Under the pieces are notes generated by a model. The model worked only from the letters and a program-made list of their open reading frames with translations, did not search any database and was not told the DNA's origin. From contig NZ_QOCG01000009.1 of NCBI RefSeq assembly GCF_003318235.1, positions 245,383 to 309,382 on the forward strand: DNA of 64,000 bases, given 5' to 3'. Source of the DNA: Loktanella sp. D2R18. Its GTDB lineage: Bacteria; Pseudomonadota; Alphaproteobacteria; Rhodobacterales; Rhodobacteraceae. Both the position numbers and the translations under genes were made by a program. Positions within the stretch are counted from its first letter, which is position 1. The number at the start of each line of letters is the position of its first letter. Shown one piece after another: positions 8,822 through 18,665 of the stretch.

Positions 8822-9859
8822 ATGAGTACTGGACGCCTGACAATAGATCTCGACGCCGTCGTCGCCAACTGGCGCGCACTTGACGGCATGACCAATTGCA
8901 AAACCGCTGCGGTGGTGAAAGCGGATGCTTACGGTATCGGGATCGAGAATGTCTCGAAGGCCCTGTTCAAAGCTGGCGCACGCAAGTTCTTTGTTGCTGT
9001 CGCCGAAGAGGCTGCACCCCTGCGCGAGGCACTTGGCCCCGGCCCCGAGATTTCTGTGTTCTCGGGGCATATGCGTGGTGACACCGATTTGATCCGCGAA
9101 TTGAACCTGACGCCAATGCTCAATTCCGTTGAGCAGATGACCCAACATTTTGAAACGCTACCCGGCCATGCATTTGGGATTCAGCTTGATACCGGCATGA
9201 ACCGGCTCGGGATGGAGCCGCAAGAATGGGGCGCATTGGCCGAATTGATTTTGTCACAAGGCCCTAAACTGGTGATGAGCCATCTGTCTTGCGCAGATGA
9301 GCCCGACCACCCGATGAATCCACATCAGCTAAGTGTTTTCAAACAGTTGACGGACGGTATTCAAGTGCCACGCTCATTGGCGGCCACGGGTGGCATTCTG
9401 CTAGGGCCTGAATATCACTTTGACCTGACCCGTCCGGGCATTGGTTTGTATGGCGGGATGCCATTTGAACAAGCAACCCCGGTCGTTGAACTGGAACTAC
9501 CTGTCATACAAATCCGCGATGTGGCCGAAGGCGAGGTCGTTGGATACGGCAACAATTGGCAGGCCGAACGCCCAACGCGCGTGGCAACGGTGTCAGGCGG
9601 TTATGCGGATGGGATCATGCGCTATCTGTCGGATAAGGCGATCCTTTATCACAATGATACCCCCTGCCCGTTGATTGGCCGCGTGTCGATGGATTTGCTC
9701 ACGATTGACGTAACAGATCTGACCGAAGACCCCGAGCGCCTGACATTGATCGGCCCGCAACAAACACTGGATACGCTTGCGACGAAAGCAGGTACAATCG
9801 GCTATGAAATCCTGACCCAGCTTGGTGCGCGCTATAACCGCCGGACCTATGGTAAATAG
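8822..9859 (+). CDS. alr: Alanine racemase
   Basis: A 345-residue PLP enzyme converting L-alanine to D-alanine for peptidoglycan. The PLP lysine is in [12 protein letters not shown] (about residue 32). The C-terminal beta domain carries the catalytic Tyr region GYGNNW and the [12 protein letters not shown] motif. The ATG at 8822 has AAGG upstream; the longer frame from 8759 adds 21 residues with no similarity. It is followed with no gap by a PqiA-family gene, so the two are probably cotranscribed. Confidence 0.95.
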   Translation: MSTGRLTIDLDAVVANWRALDGMTNCKTAAVVKADAYGIGIENVSKALFKAGARKFFVAVAEEAAPLREALGPGPEISVFSGHMRGDTDLIRELNLTPMLNSVEQMTQHFETLPGHAFGIQLDTGMNRLGMEPQEWGALAELILSQGPKLVMSHLSCADEPDHPMNPHQLSVFKQLTDGIQVPRSLAATGGILLGPEYHFDLTRPGIGLYGGMPFEQATPVVELELPVIQIRDVAEGEVVGYGNNWQAERPTRVATVSGGYADGIMRYLSDKAILYHNDTPCPLIGRVSMDLLTIDVTDLTEDPERLTLIGPQQTLDTLATKAGTIGYEILTQLGARYNRRTYGK

Positions 9860-10300
9860 ATGTTAAAGTGGTTGCGGATCGCAAATCTTGCGCTGCTGGT
9901 GCTTTTCCCAATCGCGTGGTTTGCGCCCTTAATGCGGGCCGGGTTATTGCCGTTGTTTGGGCTCAGCGAAATAAGCGTGATCACGGGCATGCAATCGCTG
10001 TGGGAAAGTGACGTGGCGCTTGCCTTGCTCGTGACCTTCTTTGCGCTTTTCGCGCCCTATCTCAAAACCATTGGGCTGGCGCTAATCCATTTTAACCTGA
10101 TGCGCCGCAAGGTGTTGCCGGTGTTGTCTTGGTTGGGAAAACTGGCGATGGCCGATGTGTTTTTGGTCGCGCTCTATGTCGTCGTGGTCAAAGGTGTCGG
10201 CATCGGCAAGGTTGAGACCGCATGGGGGCTATATCTGTTTACCGCCTGCATCTTAGCGTCAATTGTGATTTCCGCGCTAACCGCAAAACACAACACCTAG
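9860..10300 (+). CDS. Paraquat-inducible protein A (PqiA) family membrane protein
   Basis: A 146-residue integral membrane protein with four hydrophobic helices; the region around PVLSWLGKLAMADVFLVALYVVVVK matches the single-domain PqiA form of alphaproteobacteria. PqiA proteins belong to membrane systems that pair with MCE proteins in envelope lipid transport; a partner is not visible here. It starts on the base after the alr stop, so translation is probably coupled to alr. Confidence 0.8.
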   Translation: MLKWLRIANLALLVLFPIAWFAPLMRAGLLPLFGLSEISVITGMQSLWESDVALALLVTFFALFAPYLKTIGLALIHFNLMRRKVLPVLSWLGKLAMADVFLVALYVVVVKGVGIGKVETAWGLYLFTACILASIVISALTAKHNT

Positions 10301-10376
10301 CCAAACCAAAACAAAATCCCCCTATATACACCAACACGTGTTAGACCCTTAGCCACAACAACCAAAGGGATGGAAA

Positions 10377-11057
10377 ATGAAGAAATTAGTCGCTGAATTT
10401 ATTGGGACATTTACGCTGGTCTTATTTGGCTGCGGGGCCGCCGTGATCGCAGGGGCGGATATCGGGCTGACAGGGATCAGTTTTGCTTTTGGGCTCGCGC
10501 TTATTGGGATGGCCTATGGGATTGGGCCCGTATCGGGCTGCCACATTAACCCAGCCGTTTCACTGGGTGCCGTTGCCGCAGGCCGCATGACCATTGCCGA
10601 AGCCATCCGTTATATCGCCGCGCAGTTTGCGGGCGGCATCGTCGCAGCGGCTGTCTTGTTGATGATTGCCTCGGGCAAGGTGGATTACACCGTTGCTGAA
10701 AACGGGTTAGGCCAAAACGGTTGGGGCGCGGGTTATCTTGGTGAATATAACATGACCTCAGCCTTCGTGTTCGAAGTGGTTGCAACGTTCCTGTTTATGG
10801 TCGTAATCTTGGGCGCAACCGGCAAAAGCGCACCAGCCAGTATGGCCGGGTTAGCGATTGGTCTTGCGCTTGTGGTGATCCATTTGGTCGGCATCAATGT
10901 CACCGGCGTTTCGGTGAACCCTGCCCGGTCGTTTGGGCCTGCCTTGTTTGCGGGCGCCCACGCGCTTTCGCAGGTTTGGCTATTTATCATCGCCCCCGTC
11001 ATTGGCGCGGTGGCTGCGGGGCTTTTGTTCAAATCCGGCATGCTTGACGCCGATTAA
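10377..11057 (+). CDS. aqpZ: Aquaporin Z
   Basis: A 226-residue major intrinsic protein with six membrane helices and two half-helix NPA motifs: HINPAVSLGAVAAGR near residue 60 and VSVNPARSFGPALFAG near residue 180. The narrow-filter Arg directly follows the second NPA (NPAR), as in water-selective channels. Length and sequence (MKKLVAEFIGTF) are typical of AqpZ. Its own ribosome site (AAAGGGATGG) precedes the ATG. A strong hairpin follows the stop. Confidence 0.95.
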   Translation: MKKLVAEFIGTFTLVLFGCGAAVIAGADIGLTGISFAFGLALIGMAYGIGPVSGCHINPAVSLGAVAAGRMTIAEAIRYIAAQFAGGIVAAAVLLMIASGKVDYTVAENGLGQNGWGAGYLGEYNMTSAFVFEVVATFLFMVVILGATGKSAPASMAGLAIGLALVVIHLVGINVTGVSVNPARSFGPALFAGAHALSQVWLFIIAPVIGAVAAGLLFKSGMLDAD

Positions 11058-11063
11058 GCACAA

Positions 11064-11092
11064 TGCTTGGCCACCTATTGCGTGGCCAAGCA
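11064..11092 (+). terminator. Hairpin after aqpZ
   Basis: A perfect 11-bp stem (TGCTTGGCCAC / GTGGCCAAGCA) with a 7-base loop sits just past the aqpZ stop. No clear T-run follows, so it is a terminator-like or mRNA-stabilising hairpin rather than a textbook intrinsic terminator. radA begins 44 bases later. Confidence 0.55.
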
Positions 11093-11135
11093 AACATCCA
11101 TTGCCGTGCGCTGCGAAATGGGTCAAAAGGTGAAC

Positions 11136-12500
11136 ATGGCAAAAGAACTTAATTTCACCTGTTCCGCATGCGGCACGTCCTTTGGCAAATGGTCAGGACA
11201 ATGTGATGCCTGCAAAGAATGGAACACAATCACCCAAAGCACGGCATTGGCCAGCGGCCCTAAGGGGAAATCGCTGGGCGCCATGCGCGGCAAGACGATT
11301 CCACTGACCGATCTTGATACCCAAGAAAAAGAACCGCCACGCACATATTCTGGGGTCGGCGAACTCGACCGCGTTTTGGGCGGTGGATTGGTCAAAGCAT
11401 CCGCATTGTTGGTTGGCGGCGATCCCGGCATCGGTAAATCTACATTGTTACTGCAAGCCGCCGCACGCTTTGCCCGCAACGGGCTAAAGGTGATCTATAT
11501 CTCAGGCGAAGAATCAAACGCGCAGGTCCAAATGCGGGCGCGCCGTCTGGGGCTGGAAAAAAGTCCCGTGATGCTTGCCTCTGAAACCAACCTGCGCGAT
11601 ATTTTGACGACGCTTGAGGCAGAGAAACCTGATCTGGCGATTATCGATTCGATCCAGACGATGTGGGCCGACAATGTCGACAGTGCGCCGGGATCGGTGT
11701 CACAGGTCAGATCGTCTGCACATGAACTGACGTCATTTGCCAAACGCAATGGCATGGCTGTGGTCATGGTCGGCCACGTGACCAAAGACGGCAGCATCGC
11801 GGGTCCGCGGGTTGTCGAACATATGGTCGATACAGTGCTTTATTTCCAAGGCGAACGCGGCCACCAGTATCGTATTTTGCGCGCTGTCAAAAACCGGTTT
11901 GGCCCCGCTGACGAAATTGGGGTGTTCGAAATGACGGGCAAAGGATTGGTCGAGGTCAAGAACCCATCGGCGCTGTTTTTGTCCGAACGCGGCAAGCCTG
12001 CGCCCGGATCGGTTGTATTTTGTGGCATCGAAGGCTCCCGGCCCATGCTGTGCGAGATCCAAGCACTTGTGGCACCTTCGCCACACAGTCAACCGCGCCG
12101 ATCGGTGGTCGGTTGGGACAGTGGGCGCCTTGCAATGATCCTTGCTGTACTTGAATCGCGCTGCGGTGTGCCCTTTACCGGATTGGACGTTTATCTCAAT
12201 GTAGCAGGGGGTTTGCGCATATCAGAGCCCGCCGCAGACTTGGCGGTTGCTGCCGCACTTGTGTCTGCACGCGAAGACGCCGCCCTGCCCGCCGAAGCCG
12301 TCATATTCGGGGAAATCAGCTTATCGGGGGCACTACGTCCGGTGGTGCAAACGGAAAATAGATTGAAAGAAGCGCAAAAACTTGGTTTTACAACGGCAAT
12401 AGTTCCGCAGCAGGCCAAACAGCCTGCCGTGGCCGGTTTGCAAATGCGTCATGCTGACGATTTGGCCGGATTTGTAGAAGACGTATTTGGCGCGAGATAG
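11136..12500 (+). CDS. radA: DNA repair protein RadA
   Basis: A 454-residue RecA-like branch-migration ATPase of recombinational repair. The N-terminal C4 zinc finger is CSACGTSFGKWSGQCDAC. Walker A is GDPGIGKST, the RadA-specific motif is KNRFG (near residue 255), and a Lon-protease-like C-terminal domain covers about 290-450. The ATG at 11136 has AAAAGG upstream; a frame from 11067 adds 23 residues, including the hairpin DNA, and is rejected. cvpA follows 21 bases downstream. Confidence 0.96.
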   Translation: MAKELNFTCSACGTSFGKWSGQCDACKEWNTITQSTALASGPKGKSLGAMRGKTIPLTDLDTQEKEPPRTYSGVGELDRVLGGGLVKASALLVGGDPGIGKSTLLLQAAARFARNGLKVIYISGEESNAQVQMRARRLGLEKSPVMLASETNLRDILTTLEAEKPDLAIIDSIQTMWADNVDSAPGSVSQVRSSAHELTSFAKRNGMAVVMVGHVTKDGSIAGPRVVEHMVDTVLYFQGERGHQYRILRAVKNRFGPADEIGVFEMTGKGLVEVKNPSALFLSERGKPAPGSVVFCGIEGSRPMLCEIQALVAPSPHSQPRRSVVGWDSGRLAMILAVLESRCGVPFTGLDVYLNVAGGLRISEPAADLAVAAALVSAREDAALPAEAVIFGEISLSGALRPVVQTENRLKEAQKLGFTTAIVPQQAKQPAVAGLQMRHADDLAGFVEDVFGAR

Positions 12501-12521
12501 CGTTAAGGCAGGAGACGGACC

Positions 12522-13085
12522 ATGGAAGGCTTCACACTTATTGACGCAGGCGTCGCCATTATCATCCTCTTATCAGGTGTATTGGCATACAGCCGTGGCC
12601 TGGTACGCGAGGCGATGGCGATCTTGGGTTGGGTCGGCGCGACGATTGTCGCATTTATTTTCGCAGATCAGGTTGAACCACTGGTGCAGCAAATCCCTGT
12701 GCTTGGCGATTTCATCGGCGATAGCTGTGAACTTGCAATCATTGCAGCCTTTGCTGCCGTCTTTGCGGTCGCACTTGTTGTTTTCGCGATTTTCACACCG
12801 CTGTTTTCAAGCGTCATTCAGCGCTCTGCGCTTGGCGGCGTTGATCAGGCGCTTGGGTTCTTCTTCGGTGTGCTGCGCGGTATTCTTTTGGTTGCCGTCG
12901 CGTTCTTTGTCTACGACACAGTTTTTGCCGCCCAAGAGATCGCCGTGATCGACGACAGCCGCGCATCGCAGGTGTTTGATCAGTTGACCGGAAAAATCGA
13001 AGAACAAAACCCCGAAGAAGCACTGGGCTGGATCAAAGAACAGTACCAGCAACTCGTTGGGTCATGTGGCGCGCCTGCTGAATAG
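12522..13085 (+). CDS. cvpA: CvpA family membrane protein
   Basis: A 187-residue inner-membrane protein with four hydrophobic helices. It begins with the family pattern FTLIDAGVAIIILLSGVLAYSRGLVREAMAI near the N-terminus. CvpA was named for colicin V production and is linked to purF in many proteobacteria; the same order (cvpA then purF) is seen here, with a terminator between. GGAGACGG precedes the ATG. Confidence 0.9.
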   Translation: MEGFTLIDAGVAIIILLSGVLAYSRGLVREAMAILGWVGATIVAFIFADQVEPLVQQIPVLGDFIGDSCELAIIAAFAAVFAVALVVFAIFTPLFSSVIQRSALGGVDQALGFFFGVLRGILLVAVAFFVYDTVFAAQEIAVIDDSRASQVFDQLTGKIEEQNPEEALGWIKEQYQQLVGSCGAPAE

Positions 13086-13109
13086 CAGAATCCCCATCAA
13101 GCGAATTGG

Positions 13110-13138
13110 AAGCCACCGCAACCTGCGGTGGCTTTCTT
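13110..13138 (+). terminator. Intrinsic terminator after cvpA
   Basis: A perfect 10-bp stem (AAGCCACCGC / GCGGTGGCTT) with loop AACCT is followed by TCTT. It lies 25 bases past the cvpA stop and separates radA-cvpA from purF. Confidence 0.75.
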
Positions 13139-13278
13139 CGTTCGAACGCCAGAATATGCACCTGTTTTGACGCATCGAACACTTTCCATGCAGACAAGTA
13201 TGATCGTTTCGTGACACCGCCGCCTTGACCGACTAAGAGAGGGGCAATCAAACCTCACTTCGGATTCGGAGCTGCCCC

Positions 13279-14754
13279 TTGTCCAGCCAAATGCCCCCCG
13301 CCCATCCTTTTGACGATGATAAACTGCGGGAGGAATGTGGCGTCTTTGGCGTTGTCGGCGTGACCGACGCGTCCAATTTTGTCGCTCTCGGTCTGCACGC
13401 GCTACAGCACCGCGGTCAAGAAGCTGGCGGGATTGTCACTCATGACTTTGAAACCGGGTTTAGTCAGGCCCGCCGCATGGGTTTGGTGCGCGACAACTTT
13501 ACATCCTCTGATATGATGGCCAGCCTACCCGGCCCCATCGGTATTGGGCATGTGCGCTATTCCACAGCGGGCCACAAAAGCCAGCAAACTGCGATCCGCG
13601 ATGTGCAGCCGTTCTTTGGTGAATTTGCGATGGGCGGTGCGGCGATTGCGCATAACGGCAATATCACCAACGCGCTGGCCCTGCGCAAAGAACTGATTGA
13701 GCGCGGCTCGATCTTTCAATCCTCATCCGACAGTGAGTGTATCGTTCACCTGATGGCACGCTCTATGGGCCGTACGATTCCGGACCGCATGGAAGAGGCC
13801 CTGCGCAAAGTCGAAGGCGCGTTTTCCATTGTCGCCATGACCCGCACCAAACTGATCGGCTGTCGTGACCCGCTGGGCGTACGCCCGCTCGTTCTTGGCA
13901 AGGTTGGTGATGGCTGGGTGCTTTCGTCTGAGACTTGCGCGCTTGATATTATCGGCGCCGAACTGGTCCGCGAAATTGAGCCCGGTGAAATGGTTGTTAT
14001 CACCAAAGACGGCGTGCAAAGCCATTTCCCGTTCCGCCCTGCGAAATCAAGGTTCTGTATCTTTGAACACGTCTACTTTAGCCGCCCTGATTCAACACTT
14101 GGTGGGCGTTCTGTCTATGAAACGCGCGAAAACATCGGGCGTGAATTGGCCAAAGAATCCCCCGTTGACGCCGATTTGGTCTGCCCGGTTCCCGATAGCG
14201 GTACCCCTGCAGCGATCGGCTATAGTCTGCAATCGGGCATTCCTTACGCGATGGGGATCATCCGCAACCAGTATATGGGCCGGACGTTTATTGAACCCTC
14301 CGAGAGCATCCGCAACATGGGTGTGCGCCTGAAACTGAACGTGAACCGCGCCCTGATCAAAGGGAAGCGCGTGATTTTGGTGGACGATAGCGTTGTACGT
14401 GGCACCACCAGCCGCAAAATCAAAGAGATGATCCTAGATGCCGGCGCCGCAGAGGTGCATTTCCGCATCGCGTCGCCGCCGACTGCCTGGCCTTGTTTTT
14501 ACGGGGTCGACACCCCAGAGCGCGACAAGCTACTAGCCGCCAATATGAGTGCCGAAGAAATGCGTGTGCACCTTGCGGTTGACAGCCTGAAATTCATCTC
14601 ACTTGATGGGCTTTACCGTGCGGTTGGCGAAGAAAACGGGCGCGACAGCGCATGCCCCGCCTATTGCGACGCGTGTTTTTCGGGCGAATACCCCGTACCA
14701 CCCAGCGATATGATCACCAAAGGGTTCAAAGCAAATAAGATCGCTGCGGAATAG
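13279..14754 (+). CDS. purF: Amidophosphoribosyltransferase
   Basis: Commits PRPP to purine synthesis by making phosphoribosylamine from glutamine. The conserved nucleophile Cys is in REECGVFGVVG; a short propeptide before it is normally removed. The glutaminase domain spans about residues 20-240. The phosphoribosyltransferase domain has the PRPP loop VILVDDSVVRGTTSRK. The C-terminal cysteines (CPAYCDACFSGEY) fit the [4Fe-4S]-type class. The start is uncertain: the TTG at 13279 has GGAG at good spacing, whereas the ATG at 13291 (MPPAHPFDDDK) has no ribosome site. The stop is followed after three bases by arsC. Confidence 0.96.
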   Translation: MSSQMPPAHPFDDDKLREECGVFGVVGVTDASNFVALGLHALQHRGQEAGGIVTHDFETGFSQARRMGLVRDNFTSSDMMASLPGPIGIGHVRYSTAGHKSQQTAIRDVQPFFGEFAMGGAAIAHNGNITNALALRKELIERGSIFQSSSDSECIVHLMARSMGRTIPDRMEEALRKVEGAFSIVAMTRTKLIGCRDPLGVRPLVLGKVGDGWVLSSETCALDIIGAELVREIEPGEMVVITKDGVQSHFPFRPAKSRFCIFEHVYFSRPDSTLGGRSVYETRENIGRELAKESPVDADLVCPVPDSGTPAAIGYSLQSGIPYAMGIIRNQYMGRTFIEPSESIRNMGVRLKLNVNRALIKGKRVILVDDSVVRGTTSRKIKEMILDAGAAEVHFRIASPPTAWPCFYGVDTPERDKLLAANMSAEEMRVHLAVDSLKFISLDGLYRAVGEENGRDSACPAYCDACFSGEYPVPPSDMITKGFKANKIAAE

Positions 14755-14757
14755 TCC

Positions 14758-15162
14758 ATGGCGACGGTCATCTACCACAACGCCAATTGCAGTGCCTCGC
14801 GCAATGCATTGGCTGTAATCCGCGCCTCGGGCACTGAACCAATTTTAGTCAAGTATCTTGAAACCGGCTGGACACGCGCGCAGCTTCTGGGCCTATTTGC
14901 CGCAGCTGGCGTTACACCATCCGAGGCCATGCGCGCCAAACGCTCCCCTGCCGCCGACTTGGGTCTGCTTGATACTGGCGTGACAGACGATCACATTTTG
15001 GACGCGATGGTCGCACATCCGGTCCTGGTCGAACGGCCTTTCGTCTGTAGCCCTAAGGGCACAGCGCTTTGTCGCCCCCTCTCCAACCTGTTGCCGCTCT
15101 TGGAAAATCCACTGAGCGCGGCTGTGACAGACAGCGCGGGCAAGGTCATTTTGCAGCCTTAG
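14758..15162 (+). CDS. arsC: Arsenate reductase (glutaredoxin-type) ArsC family protein
   Basis: A 134-residue thioredoxin-fold protein with the ArsC/YffB arrangement. The N-terminal YHNANCSASRNAL carries the candidate catalytic Cys. A middle segment is KRSPAADLGL, and the C-terminal VLVERPFVCSPKGTALCRP matches the arsenate-reductase pattern. It begins three bases after the purF stop, so it is probably read with purF rather than from an ars operon. No arsenic regulator or pump is nearby, and its true substrate may not be arsenate. Confidence 0.85.
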   Translation: MATVIYHNANCSASRNALAVIRASGTEPILVKYLETGWTRAQLLGLFAAAGVTPSEAMRAKRSPAADLGLLDTGVTDDHILDAMVAHPVLVERPFVCSPKGTALCRPLSNLLPLLENPLSAAVTDSAGKVILQP

Positions 15163-15249
15163 CTGGCAGTCACCCCGCTCACAATGACGTTACGTACAAG
15201 GGGTTTCCTTGTCTCAGGCGTTCAGGCATAGCGCTGCGATCATCCCTAT

Positions 15250-15528
15250 ATGACGCGGTTTTCAAACATGACGACGGACACACCGACCAATGTCGCAGCC
15301 TCTGCGACGATGCCCGATATGCTGAGCCTCCAAAATCTTGCCGTGATCGGTGTGATGATGGGGCAAGATGCGCCAGCGGCGCTAATCCGGTCGCGGCGTG
15401 GGGATATTGCGCGCGTCACCACTGGCGAAACGGCCTTTGGCGTGACCATTTCCGCCATTGACGCGGCCCAAGTCGTGCTGACCGACCGTGCTGGTACGCA
15501 GCATGTGCTGATGGTTCCGGGTCGCTAG
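15250..15528 (+). CDS. Small conserved hypothetical protein
   Basis: A 92-residue protein without a clear signal peptide. Its C-terminal half (GDIARVTTGETAFGVTISAI then VVLTDRAGTQHVLMVP) has the short beta-strand pattern of PilP/GspC-like domains, but this is weak. The first ATG is used; one at 15268 is also possible. It lies between arsC and a short-chain dehydrogenase. Function unknown. Confidence 0.5.
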   Translation: MTRFSNMTTDTPTNVAASATMPDMLSLQNLAVIGVMMGQDAPAALIRSRRGDIARVTTGETAFGVTISAIDAAQVVLTDRAGTQHVLMVPGR

Positions 15529-15566
15529 GACTTGACGTCGCGCACCAATCGCAGCAAACCGCTGCT

Positions 15567-16208
15567 ATGACAAAAATTGCACTTATCACCGGCGCGTCAC
15601 GCGGCCTTGGCGCAGCCCTAGCCAAGGCGTTGGCCCCGACCCATCACATCATCGCCGTCGGCAAAACTGTCGGCGGGCTTGAAGAGCTGGACGACGCCAT
15701 TCAGGCTGCGGGCGGTCAGGCAACGCTCGCACCAATGGACATCACCGTTGATGAGGCAATGCAGCAATTGTGCCGTGGCATTTTTGACCGCTGGGGCAAG
15801 CTGGACCTATGGCTGCACACAGCCATTCACGCGGCGCCCTTGGCCCCTGCTGGCCATATCGGCCCTAAAGACTTGGCCAAATCAATGGCCATCAACATCG
15901 AAGCCACAGCACGGCTGATCGCCTATGCAGGCCCGCTCTTGGGAGTTACGGGCAAAGCCGTGTTTTTCGATGACCCCCGCGGCGGCGAACAATTCTTTGG
16001 CTCTTACGGCGCCACCAAAGCCGCGCAAATCGCGCTGGCCAAAAGCTGGCAAGCGGAATCAGTGAAAACCGGCCCACGCGTCGAAATCCTAACACCCAAC
16101 CCGATGCCGACAGCAACACGCGCGCGGTTCTACCCCGGCGAAGACCGCACACCATTGGCAAAACCAGCGGACGAAGCGGCTCGGTTAGCCCCCTCTATTT
16201 TGGGTTAA
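15567..16208 (+). CDS. SDR family NAD(P)-dependent oxidoreductase
   Basis: A 213-residue short-chain dehydrogenase. The nucleotide-binding TGASRGLGAAL is at residues 8-18 and the active-site YGATK (YxxxK) near residue 150. The usual NNAG is replaced by HTAIHA, and the catalytic Ser region before YGATK reads FFDDPRGGEQFFGS, so the Ser is not obvious. The fold is clear; the substrate and even full activity are uncertain. Confidence 0.85.
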   Translation: MTKIALITGASRGLGAALAKALAPTHHIIAVGKTVGGLEELDDAIQAAGGQATLAPMDITVDEAMQQLCRGIFDRWGKLDLWLHTAIHAAPLAPAGHIGPKDLAKSMAINIEATARLIAYAGPLLGVTGKAVFFDDPRGGEQFFGSYGATKAAQIALAKSWQAESVKTGPRVEILTPNPMPTATRARFYPGEDRTPLAKPADEAARLAPSILG

Positions 16209-16307
16209 CCGCAACGCTATTGATTAAGTGACTGCATATATCTTATTGCGTGGGTGTGCCCTAGGAAGTTACAATCCTACGAATATCAAATATTGTGGAT
16301 TGGAGGA

Positions 16308-16967
16308 GTGCGAATATTTGCCTTGTCAGCTTTGTTAGTAGCATCTTCGCATTCTATCGTATTTGCTCAACAAGATAGAACGACGTTACCGCCGCAAGCG
16401 TCGCTTGGTATGCCAGCTGTGTGGGAATGTGATGAGCTTTCTAACTGGTACGCAACGCCCAATCTTATAGAGAAGGGAGCGAATTATTATTCCGATGTCC
16501 TTGACAGGTGTACGGATACTCTTCGTCGACAAATAGCCATGAATGGCTATCAGGTTGACGTGGATACGACATCCTTGGATTTTCCTTTATTTTGGCCCCA
16601 CTTATTCTACTTGCAAGCAGCCATAAATTCCGGCGCAAACCCTCATGGTTGGAGTCATACATCTTTCGAGATCGTCGTGCCCGAAAATTGTGAGGTACGA
16701 CTTGGAATCGCCACTAGCCTTCCCGAACTCGTCCAAATTGAAAGTGTTCCATTTCCCGTAAGAGATGAATTTTATAGAATGTTGCATCCTTTAGCGGAGT
16801 ATGAGGCCCTAAACTTGAAACTCCTTACGCTTTGGGCCGAAGACGTCGTCATTATGGGATGCCCAAGCGACTGGATGGAACTCACCCAGGGTTGGCCAAA
16901 TCAGATAAAGTGGCTCATGGACAGCACAGAGGATGGAAGAATTTGGGGAGGGCAATTTGCCCAATAG
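16308..16967 (+). CDS. Hypothetical secreted protein, probably acquired
   Basis: From the GTG at 16308 the protein starts VRIFALSALLVASSHSIVFAQQ, a signal peptide with likely cleavage after VFA. About 195 mature residues follow, with four or five Cys and many aromatic residues. No family was recognised. The start is uncertain: GGAGGA touches the GTG, and a GTG at 16254 is also open. The gene is visibly more AT-rich than its neighbours (surE, SDR) and has no operon partner, which suggests acquisition. Confidence 0.5.
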   Translation: MRIFALSALLVASSHSIVFAQQDRTTLPPQASLGMPAVWECDELSNWYATPNLIEKGANYYSDVLDRCTDTLRRQIAMNGYQVDVDTTSLDFPLFWPHLFYLQAAINSGANPHGWSHTSFEIVVPENCEVRLGIATSLPELVQIESVPFPVRDEFYRMLHPLAEYEALNLKLLTLWAEDVVIMGCPSDWMELTQGWPNQIKWLMDSTEDGRIWGGQFAQ

Positions 16968-17180
16968 TGTGCTTTCCTCAACGCATTGGTGGCAGTGCCT
17001 CCTATCAAATTCATACCCGCTAAGACGACCTACCTTTTTCGGGTTCAAATTGCATCGGATCCAACTTTTCTGAGTCCTTTCCGCCACAGCACATAAATCG
17101 CCGAGGCACATGTGTTGCAGCCGCTTGCCGCCCCATGATTGCTGGCCTAGGAACGTGTTAGCACTCGAAGGGACGGCAGC

Positions 17181-17966
17181 ATGCGCATACTTATTACGAA
17201 CGACGACGGGATCAACGCGCCGGGCTTGCAGGTATTGACCAAAATTGCCCATGAGATTGCTGGCGAGGACGGCGAAGTTTGGACCGTGGCCCCTGCGTTT
17301 GAACAATCGGGCGTCGGCCATTGCATCAGCTATACCCACCCCACGATGATCGCGCAGCTTGAAGAGCGCCGCTTTGCCGCCGAAGGGTCACCAGCCGATT
17401 GCGTAATTGCCGGGCTTTATGATGTGATGAAGGATCAGCGCCCTGATCTGGTGCTGTCAGGTGTGAACCGGGGGAATAACGCTGCTGAAAACACGCTCTA
17501 TTCCGGGACCATTGGCGGCGCGATGGAGGCCGCTTTGCAAGGTATTCCTGCGATTGCACTCTCGCAATATTTCGGCCCCGAGAACGCGCAGCTTTCAGAC
17601 CCGTTCGAAGCTGCGGCAACCCATGGCGCAACTGTCATCAAGACCCTACTTGATCCAAACCTATGGGATCAAGCCAACTACCGGCTGTTCTACAACGTGA
17701 ACTTCCCGCCTGTCGCGGCTGCTGACGTCAAAGGCGTGCAAGCCGCCTCACAAGGGTTTCGCAAGGACACGAATTTCACTGCCGAGGCGCAGACCTCACC
17801 CACGGGCCGCAAATTCCTGTGGGTCCGCGGCGGGCCGCAGCATACGCCCACGGCGCCAGGCACAGACGCCGCAGTAAACCTTGATGGCTACATTTCGGTC
17901 ACCCCAATGCGCGCGGACCTGACTGATTATGATATGGTTGCGGAACTTGAGGATATATTTTCGTGA
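17181..17966 (+). CDS. surE: 5'/3'-nucleotidase SurE
   Basis: A 261-residue metal-dependent nucleoside monophosphate phosphatase. The N-terminal [14 protein letters not shown] carries the two metal-binding Asp residues. The conserved [25 protein letters not shown] and the AIALSQ segment follow. It overlaps pcm by four bases (GTGA), the common surE-pcm stress-survival pair. Confidence 0.96.
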   Translation: MRILITNDDGINAPGLQVLTKIAHEIAGEDGEVWTVAPAFEQSGVGHCISYTHPTMIAQLEERRFAAEGSPADCVIAGLYDVMKDQRPDLVLSGVNRGNNAAENTLYSGTIGGAMEAALQGIPAIALSQYFGPENAQLSDPFEAAATHGATVIKTLLDPNLWDQANYRLFYNVNFPPVAAADVKGVQAASQGFRKDTNFTAEAQTSPTGRKFLWVRGGPQHTPTAPGTDAAVNLDGYISVTPMRADLTDYDMVAELEDIFS

Positions 17967-18604
17967 CGTTTGACGCGCCAACCAAGATGCAATTTGTCTA
18001 TGCTTTGCGCAGCAAGGGCGTCACGGATGCGCGCGTTTTGACCGCGATGGAACAGGTGGATCGCGCCGCCTATGTCAAAGGGATTTTTGCTGACCGCGCG
18101 TATGAGGACATGCCGCTGCCAATTGCCAGCGGGCAGACAATCAGCCAACCTTCGGTCGTTGGATTGATGACGCAAGCGTTGAATATCGGGCCGCGCGATA
18201 AGGTGCTCGAGATCGGCACGGGGTCTGGCTATCAGGCGGCGATCTTGTCGAAACTGGCGCGCCGCGTCTACACGGTGGAACGGTTTCGCAGCCTTGTGCA
18301 TGCTGCCCGCGCGACATTTGACGAACAAGGCATCAGCAATATCACCAGCCTGACTGCCGACGGCAGCCACGGGTTGCCCGACCAAGCCCCGTTTGACCGT
18401 ATCCTTTTGACTGCCGCCGCCGAAGACCCCCCCGGCCCGCTTTTGGCGCAATTGCGCGTTGGCGGCATCATGGTTTTGCCTGTTGGGCAGTCAGATGCCG
18501 TGCAAAGCCTGATCCGCGTCACTCGGCATGAAACCGGCTATGATTACGACGAATTACGGGCCGTGCGGTTTGTCCCCTTGCTTGAAGGGCTCGGACAAGA
18601 GTAA
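17963..18604 (+). CDS. pcm: Protein-L-isoaspartate O-methyltransferase
   Basis: A 213-residue SAM-dependent enzyme that repairs isoaspartyl residues in aged proteins. The SAM-binding motif is [15 protein letters not shown] near residue 77. [14 protein letters not shown] precedes it, and post-motif II is [14 protein letters not shown]. The start is a GTG overlapping the surE stop, indicating coupling. A LysM/M23 lipoprotein gene follows. Confidence 0.95.
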   Translation: MTFDAPTKMQFVYALRSKGVTDARVLTAMEQVDRAAYVKGIFADRAYEDMPLPIASGQTISQPSVVGLMTQALNIGPRDKVLEIGTGSGYQAAILSKLARRVYTVERFRSLVHAARATFDEQGISNITSLTADGSHGLPDQAPFDRILLTAAAEDPPGPLLAQLRVGGIMVLPVGQSDAVQSLIRVTRHETGYDYDELRAVRFVPLLEGLGQE

Positions 18605-18665
18605 ACATATATAAAAAGGGCACGACCCCGACAATAAGGGGCGGCTTGGCACAAGGAGCGGTATC

